Source: Dasypus novemcinctus
Lineage: Eukaryota > Chordata > Mammalia > Cingulata > Dasypodidae
DNA length: 64,000 nt
Assembly (NCBI RefSeq): GCF_030445035.2
Contig: NC_080682.1
Coordinates: forward strand, 35,074,770-35,138,769
Reading direction: 5' to 3'
Positions within the stretch are counted from its first letter, which is position 1. Each line of letters begins with the position of its first letter. The position numbers and the translations under genes were made by a program. Below are positions 37,960 through 48,693 of this stretch, one piece after another. Below the pieces are notes generated by a model that worked only from the letters and a program-made list of their open reading frames with translations, was not told where the DNA came from and made no database searches.

Positions 37960-38280
37960 TTACCATTTTTACTACCTTCATTCCTTTGCATAGGCACATA
38001 TTTCCATCTAAAATCATTTTTCCTCTGACTGAAGGGCTTCTGTTAATATGTCTTTTACTTTGAGTCTGTTGATGATTTATTCTTTTAGCTTTTGTATGTA
38101 TGAAAAATAATTATTTTGTATTTGTTTTCAGAAAGATCTTCTTTCTGTGTATGTATTATACCTAGGCAATATTTCCTTTTGGAAATTCTTCTTTCACATT
38201 GTGGTACACTATTTCATTGCTTGCTTTGACTCTGACTTTTAAAAAATGATGTCATTCTTATCTTCTTTCCCCATACACCA
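37960..38280 (-). mobile_element. Probable ancient L1 fragment, minus orientation
   Basis: The plus-strand order ctgaagggcttctgttaat, tttagcttttgtatgtat, ttttcagaaagatcttc resembles widespread reversed ancient L1 sequence. It is too degraded to assign to a part of the element with confidence. Confidence 0.4.
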
Positions 38281-38625
38281 TATTTTTTGCAACTTCTCCT
38301 TTGCAAAATATGATATAAAAACACAAAGAAGTAGAATAATTTACCCTAGATGATAGAGGATTCCAATAATGACAATCAACAGTGTTGTCTTATGGATATG
38401 TCTGTCATGCAAACATTTTTTTTATTTAATTCCAAAAATATTTTCCAAATATTTTCTTTGCAAAATACACACATTTGATGATTTCACAGGTTATATTTTG
38501 CCATTTCTCCCAATAATCCTATTTTATTTAAGGCTATTTAAAAGGTCCTGATAAGTTATTTAACACTTACAATATTACATTAGGAGGTTGAAGAATTTGG
38601 AATAAAATGCAGGCTCCTGTCTTTG
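38280..38625. other. Non-coding stretch, nothing recognised
   Basis: AT-rich; no family features seen. Confidence 0.35.
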
Positions 38626-39640
38626 GTATGTAATTCTCTAGAATGCTAACATAGCCCATTCATATAGAAGATGACCCTGTGCATAAATCTTAATCTCTGC
38701 TTAGACATCTTCTGCTCTGTAGCCATCAAGTGATTCCAAAATCAAAGAAGTTTATATTGTGTTTACGTAAGTCACCAGGATGGGGCCCAAATATAGGAAA
38801 AGAATATAGAAGATGTTATCTTTTTTCCAACATCTCTGCCCACTGCCCTAGTGATAGAACATCTCCTAAACAATCCAGAACTTGTTTGAGACAGTATTTC
38901 CTCTCCCATTATACCTAGTATATATATGCATCACAACACCAGTATTTGATTAGATAAAATAACACAATGATTAGAGTTCAGGTTCAGAAATCAGATGACT
39001 CTAGACTTCACTCCAAGTGCTAGTAATTATTAGGTTTTGAATTTGGTCAGATTTCCATATATATATATATATGATATTATTTCACTCATGGAGATTATAA
39101 AACACTCAGATGAGCTATCTCACTAACAGAATGACTGATACATAAAAGTGCTCGTAATTGATCAGTCTCATGATATTCACTTTTTTTTTCTCTTATCTCT
39201 TACAGCCTTTTCAGGGAATCTCACCTGCAGATCAGATTTTTTTGTGGCAAGATCAAACTTTTATAAATAAATTCAAAATTACAAGGACTTGTGAGTCTTT
39301 ATTGAATACTTAAAAACTTGTCATTTTTCTCTCCTAATTTCTTCATTTTCCCAGTATCCTAACAACTATAAGAAGAAAAAAGAGTGTAGATAGATAGATA
39401 GATACATAGTCACAACATGACTTCTTATTTTCTGTACAGAAGATGACAATAGACAAAAAAGAGTATACTCAATGCTTGACTGCATTGCAAACATTGCATG
39501 CATAATCCCATATCACACCATAGTAGTTTTATGAGATAGGTTTCTTTTCATCCCCTTTGTACATTTATAGAAAACTGGGCTAAAAGAACCTGATAATCTT
39601 TCCCAAGATTACATAGATAGTAAGTAGAAGAGCCAGTCCC
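38625..39640. repeat. OR unit 3 upstream block, truncated
   Basis: Paralogous to 28809-29830. It lacks the solo LTR found beside unit 2, and homology stops at 39640, exactly where an LTR begins. Short (ta)n and (gata)n runs lie at about 39056-39074 and 39390-39406. No OR copy belonging to this unit is visible. Confidence 0.7.
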
Positions 39641-40087
39641 TGTGGTTGGTGGTTTAGACTCATATGTCAGCTTGGCCAGGTGGTGTCTAATTGTTATATC
39701 AAGCAAGCACTGGCCTAATTGTTACTGTGAGAACATTTCATGAACTTAAATCATGTAAGGTGATTGCATCTATGGCTATTTACATCTATAGTCAACTGAG
39801 GAGATTGCCTTCAGCAATGAGAGGCATCTCATCCACTCAACTGAAGACGTTAAAAGGAAAAGTTATTTCAGCAGTCGGAAGAGAGAATTCCCAGCTCTAT
39901 TTCAGATAATCAGCTCTTCCTGGGGAATTCATCAAGGTCCTTCTTCAGAGGTTCTGGCTTACAGCGTTCCCTCTAGAACTTGGACTGATGCATACCTATT
40001 GTAACATGAGACAATTTTATAAAATCTCATAATATTTACAGATATTTTCTGTTGATTCTGTTACTTTAGAGAAACCTAACTAATACA
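39641..40087 (+). repeat. 5' LTR of an ERV-L-type element
   Basis: 447 bp, starting TGTGGTTGG and ending CTAATACA, so with TG/CA ends. It directly precedes a degenerate leucine-tRNA-like primer site and an ERV-L-like internal region in the same orientation. The sequence style (caagcactggcctaattgtt and the tactttagagaaacctaact end) is that of a common interspersed mammalian LTR type. Confidence 0.7.
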
Positions 40088-40090
40088 ATT

Positions 40091-40108
40091 TGTTACTATA
40101 ATTGAGTC
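40091..40108 (+). other. Degenerate primer-binding site, leucine-tRNA type
   Basis: tgttactataattgagtc matches about 10 of 18 positions of the leucine-type primer site expected for ERV-L. The location 3 nt after the LTR end is right; the match is weak. Confidence 0.4.
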
Positions 40109-42329
40109 TTGAGTATCAGAATCTTAAAAAGGGATCTCTGAATTATTTATGGTGTATTTGCAATTTGTTGTCTACTCTGAGTAAAAGATTCAAAGGCACT
40201 AATGACTGTGTTTCCAAAAATCAATGGGTCACTAATAGTCCATGGCATGAGTTGACAATAGAGATCTGTAAAACACCATCACTTGATATGGCTACTTCCG
40301 TGCTTATAAAAGGCAAGTTTCAGGGTGAGAGTGTTTTTGGAGACCTTGACAGAGTTTTGTGGTGTTAAAAGTTCCAGTGATGTTGGCTGGTTGTTACTAA
40401 ACACACTGGATACAGTTAGAAAAGAAAGGAATAAGCTGAAGTCTTCAAATTTGCAACTTATGCACCACATGAAAGTTTCTTTGTGTGTCCTGAAATAAAA
40501 TCTTGTTTCCTGAAGTCTCAAATTTGAGATTCTGGAAACCTGACTCAGAGTATCATTGTGCTAGTAGCAGAGTTAAAATAGAAGCTAAAATCTTGACCTT
40601 GGAGGTTATCTGTTATTAAAATGATGGCATTGTTTGGAAAGGAATGGAATCCTGAAAATTGGAATGGAGACATTTGGGTTGATAACAATAGCAGTAGGAA
40701 TATTGAAGCAATTTCTGCTGAGCTTTTGCTAGATATCTCTAATGGTCTGCCCTAAGGAAATGCTTTACCAACTTCCAGTATGCCTCAAGGATTTTGCAGT
40801 CCAACATCCACCTGAAGAAATTAATCCTGTCTCATCAGGTGAGACTGCAAACAGTATTCCCTGAGATAATTGGCTTGCAAGATATTTCTAATGTTCCTCA
40901 TTATCCACACTCACCAAGTCTCTTCATCCAGATATATATCTGAAGTAAAGTACAAACAAGTCCCAAAAGATGAAGCACAAAGTGTGACTCTTGAGGACTA
41001 AACTATTCTCCAAAAGAACTGCATGACTTTCCCAATTTATATATTAATAGATAGAATTCAGGGGAATATGTGTGGGAATGGATATTAATATCCATAAAAT
41101 ATTGGAAGGAATATAATGTTGGCTCAGTCTGAATTTATTGATGTGAACTCACTTATCAGAGGTTTTGGACTCAACGTTGCAGCTCAAGAGAGGGGTTAGA
41201 AATGGCTCTAACAGTTTATTCAGTTGGCTGACTGAAAAAATGGATCAAAAGATGGCTGACATTATCTGGTGGCAAAATGCCAGAACTGCTCTTATACTGT
41301 AGATAAGAGCATCCATAGGTTTAGAGAGATTAGAATGTTAAAATGGATTTATCATCTAAGACCTATTCACCCACCCCAGGAATGTGCAGAGGACATAGCT
41401 TTCATCAAGTCCACAAGGAATAAATTTGTGAGACCAACTCAATCTTTTCTGAAGCTCTCTGTGGTTGCTCTTCTTTGTAGAGCAGATAGTACCTTGGGAA
41501 CTGCCATCGCTGAACTGGGATACTTAAACACTGTGGAGATTATTGGATCCTGGATTGACAGAAGCCTATTGGCAGTACTTAATCACCAAAGACAAGCTGG
41601 GTATGGCTACCACACTAAACAACAGACTCAAAGCAGCAATTAAAATAATCTGAGCTGCAGAAACCTATGGCATTGGCATAGGGTACCTAGAAGTAATCTT
41701 GTTGATCAGTCTATTAAATTTTTACTTGATCTGTATAAGCAGAAGAATTATAGCAATGACAACAAAAGTCTAACTTGAATTACAGAAACAGACAGGCATG
41801 ACCCCTTAATCAATCCCCAGACTTGAGATAGTTTACAGACCTAGAGCCCCTTGAATGAGGAAGGCCAGGACTGCTTAAGGAAGGTCACTGCTATGCAGTC
41901 AAAATTTTATACTGTTAATCTTCCACTTAGCCTTCCCCAAAGAAACCTGTAGCTTTTTAAAAGGGTAACCATTCATTAGGAAAGGAAATGATCAGAAAAT
42001 TCAGGGATTATTAGACACTGGCTCAGAAGCATCAATAATTCTAGGAGAACCAAAATGTGATCTTAGTCCACCAGTCAGAGTAGGAGCTAATGGAAATCAG
42101 GTCATTGAAGTTGTTTTAGCTCAGGTTCATTTCATAGAGTGTCCAGTGTCACCCTGGACCCATTCTGTAGTTATTTCTGAAATTCAGGAATGCATAGTTG
42201 GAAAAAATATACTCAGGAACCAGCAGAACCCACACATTGAGCCTTTGACTTGTGGAGTGAGGGGTATTATATTACAACTGTCCCTACTTAGCAAAATAGG
42301 AAATCAAAATTAATACTGGATTTGTGGAG

Positions 42330-43290
42330 GGATTTCAGAGATCAGTGCCACCATCAAGGCCTAGAAGGAGGCACGAATGGTGTTTCCCACCATATGCCCA
42401 TTCAACTCTCCTATTTGGCCTGTTCAGAAAACAGACAGATCTTAGAGGATGAGAATGGATTGTCATACATTTAACCAGTTGATGACTCAAATGGTAGCTG
42501 CTGTTCCAGATGCGGTGTCATTAAGCAAATCAACACACCTCCTTGTGTTTAGTATGCAGCTATTGATCTAGCAAATGAGTTTTTCTCAATTACTGTTAGG
42601 AAGGACCAACACAAGCCATTTCCTTTCAGCTGGCAATGCCAACAATGCCAGCAATATGCCTTTGCTGTCTTACCTCACGGGTATATCAACTCTCCAGCCC
42701 TATGTTATAATATTGTTTGCAAGGAACTTGATCATCTCTCCTTCCCACAAGATATCACATTGGTTCATTATATTAATGATATCCCCTTGATTGGACCTAG
42801 TGGACAAGACGTAGCAACTACCTTAGACTTATTGGTAAGTTATTTAGGTGTCAAAAGATGTGAGATAAATGCATCAAAAATACAGGGACCTTTCACCTCA
42901 GTGAAATTTCTTGGTTTCCAGTGGTGTTGGACATTTCAAGATATTCCTTCTAAAGTGAAGGATAAGTTGTTACACCTAGCCCCTACTATGACCAAATGAG
43001 AAACATTTGGCCTAGTTGGCCTCTTTGGACTTTGCATACAATATGTTCCTCTTTTGGGTGTGCTATGCTGGCCTATTTACCAAGTGACTGGAAAATCTGC
43101 CAATTTTTAGGGGAGACTGGAAAAAGAGGAGGCTCTGCAATCCAGGCTACCATGCAGGCTGCACCGCAACTTTGGCCAATGGTTCTGGAAGTTTCAGTGG
43201 CAAATAGAGATGTCATCTGGAGACCTGGGCAGATTCCTAGGAGTATCTTAATGAAAAGTCTTAGGATTTTGGAGTAAAGCCCTTCCATCT
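42330..43290 (+). pseudogene. ERV-L reverse transcriptase remnant
   Basis: The RT palm is recognisable through several short frames. The catalytic tetrad is YIND, losing the first of the paired aspartates needed for metal binding, which would inactivate it even without the frame breaks. Fragments 42760-42999 and 42996-43277 overlap in shifted frames, showing an indel near 42996. Confidence 0.75.
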
Positions 43291-43963
43291 GTGCTGATAA
43301 CTAATTTCCTACTGAGAAACTGTTTTTGGCCTGCTACTAGAACACAGTAGAGAGTAAACACTTCACCATGGGCCACCAAGTTAACATGAGACCTAAGTTG
43401 CCTTTCAAGAGCTGGGTATTGTCTGACCCATCAAACCACAAATTTGGGTGTGCACAGCAGCATTCCAACACAAAGTGGAAGGAGTATATATGAGATAGGG
43501 CTCCAGGGATTCCTGAAGGCATAACTAAGTTATATCCCCTACTCCTGCCACATTACATTCTCTTTCCCAGCCCACACCTATGGCCTCTTGAAGAGTTCCT
43601 TTCAATCAGTTGCCTGAGAAAGGGAAAACTCAGGCTTGTTTTTCAGATGGTTATGGATGGTATGCATTTACCTCTTAAAAGTGGACACCACTGCAGTCCC
43701 TTTCTGGGATGTCCATGAAGGACAATTGTGAGGGAAAATACTTCTGGTGAGAGGAACTTCAAGCAGTATATCAGGTTATTCATTTTTCTTGAAAGTTTTG
43801 GGGAAAATACAGCACTTACTGGGACACGCAGACCTATTGACCATAAGCAAAGAATTTATTTATTGAGAATCTCTTCCAATGGAGGGGGTCTAAAGAATAG
43901 ATTTCAGCCCCCCACCATCATGGTAGGGGTCTGAAAGGAGACTTCAGCCCACTCCTAGAAGGG

Positions 43964-44450
43964 CAGGACTTGATTTTTTTTAAAGATGTATGTATGTATG
44001 TATGTATGTATATATGTATTTATTTATTTATCATTTTTCTCCCTCCTCTTCCCTTCCCACTCTGGTTGTCTGTTCTCTGTGTCTATTTGCTGCATTTTCT
44101 TCTTTGTCCACTTCTGTTATTGTCAACGGCATGGGAATCTGTATCTGGGAATTTGTTTCTTTTTCTTGTGTCATCTTGTTATGTCAGCTCTCTGTGTGGG
44201 CCGTGCCATTCTTAGGCAGGCTGCACTTTCTTTCATGCTGGGCAGCTCTCTTTACGGGGTGCACTCCTTGCACGTGGGGCTCCCCTACGTGGAAGACACC
44301 TCTGTGTGGCAGGGCAGTCCTTGAGTGCATCAGCACTGCATATGGGCCAGCTCCACACGGGTCAAGGAAGCCCAGGGTTTGAACCGCAGACCTCCCATGT
44401 GGTAGATGGACGCACTAACCACTGGGCCAAATCCACTTCCCAGGACTTGA
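43964..44450. repeat. Target-site duplication of the SINE
   Basis: caggacttga occurs at 43964-43973 and 44441-44450, immediately outside the SINE. Confidence 0.85.
43974..44440 (-). mobile_element. tRNA-derived SINE, DAS type (xenarthran)
   Basis: The minus-strand 5' head reads gtggatttggcccagtggtt, an A-box-like tRNA start, with a B-box-like ggttcaaaccc about 30 bp later (complement of about 44378-44388). The 467-bp body ends in (aaat)n/(acat)n and an A-rich tail (complement of 43974-44030). This structure and sequence match the DAS-SINE described for Dasypus as I know it. Pol III promoter boxes are recognisable, but activity is not shown. Its insertion postdates the ERV LTR. Confidence 0.85.
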
Positions 44451-45469
44451 ATTTCTACAGAACTTTCCTAGGTGGGGAAATGATAGTTAGTGGGAGGGGG
44501 TTAGGGGTCCAAGTGAGGTAGTGGGAGGGGGTTGAGGGAGTCTATGGCTTCTTGGAATGCTGCAGGAGCAAATTTTTTTTTTTTTTGATCTGTAAGGTTT
44601 TAAAGGGTTTGCAAATAGTAAAGGTTTCTATCTCAGTCTCCCTCTGATATGCAGGTAGAGGAAGTAAAGGTGTCCATCTCCATCTGCTATGCAGATGGTG
44701 AAGATCTCTATCTCCCTTTACTCTTGTCTCTGTGGGGTTTCTTTTTTTAACCTGTGGGAAAGTGCCACATAGGGGAGGGGTTTACCTTTTTCCCAATGCA
44801 TATCAGGGGAAACTGAGGTACAGCTTGTTAATTATTGCAAACCTCTAACATTCCTAGCTCTTTGTTTATATATATAGGGGGACCTGGGTATTGGGGTGTA
44901 AGGTACTGGGCAGAATGGGAGGAGGGTAAGGGGATTTGGGGCGTCAACTCTGTCTGGCTACTTCCTACTGTCAACGGGTGAAGAAAAGATGTTTTTTTCC
45001 ATCCTCTACAGTGGGCTGTGGTTTTAGGTTCTGCAGGGTTTGATATTGTTGTTCACACAGCAGAAAGATGCCATTTACATATTTCTGGGTTATTAACTGT
45101 ACAATTTGGTGTATGAATTGGACAAGAAGCTGTAAGAGACAAGGACCAAAAAGAAGCAGGAGCAATACTGTTAATAATGATGTTAAAAGGGATAAAAGGA
45201 TTGATTTTATGGGTGAAGAAAAATAAAAAAGGAATGAAAATAGCCATGACTAATGTCCATAATTATTATTTTGGGTATTCTGAATGATTTCTATATATTT
45301 TTTAAGGCTTTAAGAAATTTTATCTGACCAGTTCTGTTAATATAAAAACAAGTTTCATTTATGATTGCACAGGTGCCTAATACATCCTGTTAGATTAGAA
45401 ACAGGGGTGGGGATTTGGAATTGTTACCTGTTATTAGGGCAGGGGAGGCCTGAAACTCAGAGTATCATT

Positions 45470-47252
45470 TTATTTTTGATGAATTGAAAGTTGTTACATT
45501 CAAATTACAACAAAAATATATTATTTTTTAATTCCTTGATTCATGGCAGGAAATTCTCTCCAAAAGTTTGCAGTATGAAAGAATTTTCTTGTAGGAGTCC
45601 CTTCTAAATCTACATGGAAATTACTTTAAAGATTCACAAAAATGCATTTCCCCTGATTGGATGTAGAGGAAGTAAACTTTGGCCATTCACATAATTAGAA
45701 AGTCTTTATTCACTTCATCACTTTTTATTTGTTTCTTCTCTCATATTTTTATTCATATAAAAAAAGCCAATTCAGTAAATAGTAAAACTAGTTGCACAAA
45801 CATTGTTGTGGCTGAGTAATACAGTACTGCTGTGTTGACTTAGTTGACACTCCCAAACCAGACTGGAATAACCCCCCCATATTTTCCCTGTGAAATCTCA
45901 AAAATGCACACTCATCATCTGGTGCACACTCCCAGAAAGAAGTTTGTCACACTGCAGCAGTCAAAGAAAACTACAAGAGATTCTGGGTTTATAAAAGTCT
46001 ATTATTACATAGGTCAAGATTGATTATAAATTTTCTCTAACAAAATCAGTATATTACTGAAAATTCAATGTGATAAAATTATATAAACAATTAGTACACT
46101 TGTAAATAAGATTTATATGTAAAAAGGAGAATACTTGGAAGAAAATACATCTAATGAATAGCAACAAGTAAAAGTTTCATTTTTTTTCTTTTTCTTTTGT
46201 TGTAAAAAATATTGTGAAATGAACAATATTTAATCTTATTACAATATCGCACTTTTAAGGATAGAAAATGTTTCATTCCAAAAAATGTACTAGTCCATCC
46301 TTTTTTAATAATCTTTCCTTTTAACCAGAAATTAATTAGCTCTTTCTCTAGAAAGACCTCCTCTTTTTCCTAGACATGAAATACAACATCACAAAGAATA
46401 GCAGAAATGCTTCTCAACATTATGAGACTTCTAAGGGGAAGGAAACTCTTTGTTTCAGATTAAAATGCATGCATTAGACCTTGATTTTGTATCATTGGCA
46501 TCATACCAAGAAATCTTCCAAGTTAATTGGCCCCAGAGAGGACTACATGTTGCTTAATAAAAAATCATCATTGTAAGAAGTATCTTTGCATTATTAGACT
46601 GAAGGGCAAAGGATCTTCTCCTTGCTTATGTTCACCATAGCTCCCTAGTGAGACATAATTTCTGGTTGAGTTTTCTATTTGACCAGGAACTGAAAACATT
46701 TTTTATATTGACTTTTTCTACTTCAATAATTTAAAAATACATAAAAATTAAATTTATGTTATCTTAATGGAAACAATTATTATAGTAATTTTAGACTCCA
46801 CAAGTAGTTTGCATATTTTACTTTTCAGAAAAATTTGAGGTTGAAAACATTCTAGATATTTAAAGCAGGTAGAAGTTTTCACCAACTTTGACTCCTGGTT
46901 AGTATTAATCTGAAAGAGCATTTTAGGTAATCTAAACAAACATAGAGATATAATTAGAAGGTTCCACCTATCCATAGGCATATCGTGTAAGCCTTACTAA
47001 GTAATTCCAGGATTTGTACAAATAAAAATACTAAAAAGATAAATTATGAGTCATTTTGCAACATACATATACTGAAAATATACTTTTTAGAAGAAATTAC
47101 TCTGTTTTTAAATAAACACTATCTTTTAAAGTTTAATTATATTGTGTGCTCTATAATGTTAATACACCTAAAGTTTTAATTTATGGCCTGTCATTGTTAC
47201 AAAAAAATATAGGATACAAAAGCATAGTGACAGGTACACTAAAACATTCTAT
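45470..47252. other. AT-rich non-coding stretch, nothing recognised
   Basis: No gene, tRNA or repeat with clear ends was seen in this 1.8 kb. Confidence 0.4.
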
Positions 47253-48693
47253 AGGGGACGGAGGGGCAAAATGGCATCAAAGTAAGTGCACCTACATCAT
47301 CTCTCATACAAAAAAAATGGCTAACTGGGGACAAAATCCTGCCGAGTGAGCTATTTTGGAAATCCACAAAGCAGGAAGCTCAGGACATCATCTGGAGAGA
47401 GTGCAACAAAAGGAGTGATAGCTCAGGTTAAAACTTTGCTGCCAGATTGTTCCCTGGTGGCTCTGTTTCATCTTCCTTGAATTCCTCATTTCTGTGTGTA
47501 CTGATTTTGGCTACCAATGCTATCTCTTTCCCTTCCTACATCTTTCTATCTTCTACCTTCTTTTGGTCTTCTTACACTTCACCACTCTTGGCTTGTCCAT
47601 CATTTTTTCTGGCTTTTTGTTTCTAACACTACTATTCTGTTATCTATCTTTTATTAACTTTTTCTGTTATTGCCCTTTATATTTTCTCTCTCTCTCCTCA
47701 TCAGACTGGCCTTTTAATTCATACTATATTTTTCCATATTCAGCTTCATATTTCATTGTTGATACTCCACTTTTTTAATCCTATAACTCTACTCTGCTTA
47801 TATGAGTTTAATATTCATTCCCCTACTTCTTACACTGTTCTTCTGCTAACATTTATTATAAATATTACTCTTATACTTTTTCTTTTCTTACCTCTTTTGC
47901 TTTCCCTCTTTTGCTTTCCTAATCCTTTTCCCTCAAGGGAATTTTGACAACAACAAGGAAATAAAATAAGAAGAACAAAGTTTCAAAGAGAACAATTTGG
48001 ACACATACAAAGCCACAACTAAATAAAACCTAAGACTAGCAAGAGAAGCTAATCAACTGAATAAACCCATGAAGATAAAATGATAACCAGACATCAACAA
48101 AAAGTTACAAACATAGCAATAATCAGGAATGCATGACCTAGTCCACTGCAATGAAAAAACTAAAAATCAGGAAGAAGAGCAGATCTTTGAGCAACTAATC
48201 AAATCTCGCCAAACATACCTTGGACCAACTTAATGAAGTGAAGGAAGAGATTAAGGTTGTTAAGAAAACACTGGGAGAGCATATTGAAGAAATTGTAAAC
48301 ATACACAAAAAGATAATGACTATGATGGTGATGAATGGCATAATCCAAGAAATAAAAAATACACTTTCAGCACATAACATATGGATGGGAATTGATATGC
48401 ATGTCCAGGATGCACAGGACACCCTGAATAGTATAAATCCCAACAGGCCTACTCCAAGACATATACTTCTCAAATTAGCCAATGCTCAAGACAAAGAGAA
48501 AATACCGAAGGCAGCAAGAGAAAAAAGAACTATCACATACTAGGGAAGCTAAATTAGATTAAGTGCAGATTTCTCATCTGAAACTATGGAAGCAAAAATA
48601 CACGGGTATGACATAGTCAAGGTACTAAAATAAATAAAATTTCCAGCCAAGAATACTATATTGAGCAAGATGGCATTCAAAAGTGATGGAGAG
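47253..48693 (+). mobile_element. Host L1 (outer copy), 5' UTR and ORF1 up to the nested insertion
   Basis: The start (ggaggggcaaaatggca) resembles the 5' end of the nested L1 (gaggggggcaagatgg-type), so this copy may reach its true 5' end, with an internal 5' UTR deletion between about 47470 and the equivalent of 50190 in the nested copy. ORF1 starts near ATG 48080. It breaks at 48693 in the target duplication and resumes at 57882. The reading across the gap is restored to GEF-KIV-type text found in the nested ORF1. Confidence 0.85.
48080..48693 (+). pseudogene. L1 ORF1 of the outer copy, RRM deleted
   Basis: The open block 48220-48543 encodes coiled-coil text ending NTLSAHNIW and then jumps in frame to VQDAQDTLN and [11 protein letters not shown]. 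Compared with the nested ORF1 (322 residues), about 80-85 residues are missing, covering the end of the coiled coil and the whole RRM. A stop follows at 48541-48543. The C-terminal domain continues in damaged frames and is completed at 57882-57990. Confidence 0.8.

Larger units (their letters stand above)
40088..43810 (+). mobile_element. ERV-L internal region (gag, protease, RT, RNase H), decayed
   Basis: The region follows the LTR in order. A gag-like region lies at about 40100-41900, including the open block 41269-41643. Protease follows with DTGS at 42014-42025. Reverse transcriptase has a YAAIDLANEFFSI-like block at 42550-42590, LPHGYINSPAL at about 42670-42705, a YIND tetrad at 42769-42780 in place of the usual YxDD, and SKVKDKLLHLAP near 42950-42985. 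RNase H fragments run to about 43800. No integrase or 3' LTR is present; the element is cut where another ERV fragment begins. Frame changes and stops rule out function. The LTR and polymerase style fit class III (ERV-L). Confidence 0.82.
43815..45470 (-). mobile_element. Class I ERV fragment: env transmembrane end and 3' LTR-like region
   Basis: Read on the minus strand, 45470-44970 encodes env TM sequence. A CAIINETCF block (45346-45372) resembles the CX6CC disulfide motif of gamma-type TM proteins, with the last Cys replaced by Phe. A membrane anchor and LLLLFGPC-type tail follow, encoded at 45165-45100. Then comes LTR-like sequence with a TATA-like tatatatata (44866-44876) and AATAAA (complement of 43855-43860). 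Gag and pol are absent. A DAS-type SINE splits the LTR. It is not the same copy as the provirus at 1-6850. Confidence 0.65.

Noticed and set aside
43970-44382. Three overlapping plus-strand frames of 80-130 codons
   Set aside because: They read the SINE antisense strand and its (atgt)n tail.
44370-44440. Functional tRNA gene
   Set aside because: The tRNA-like head is continuous with a SINE body and flanked by the SINE target duplication.
47494-47947. Hydrophobic plus-strand frames resembling membrane proteins
   Set aside because: They lie in the pyrimidine-rich L1 5' UTR; Phe/Leu/Ser bias follows from T/C content.
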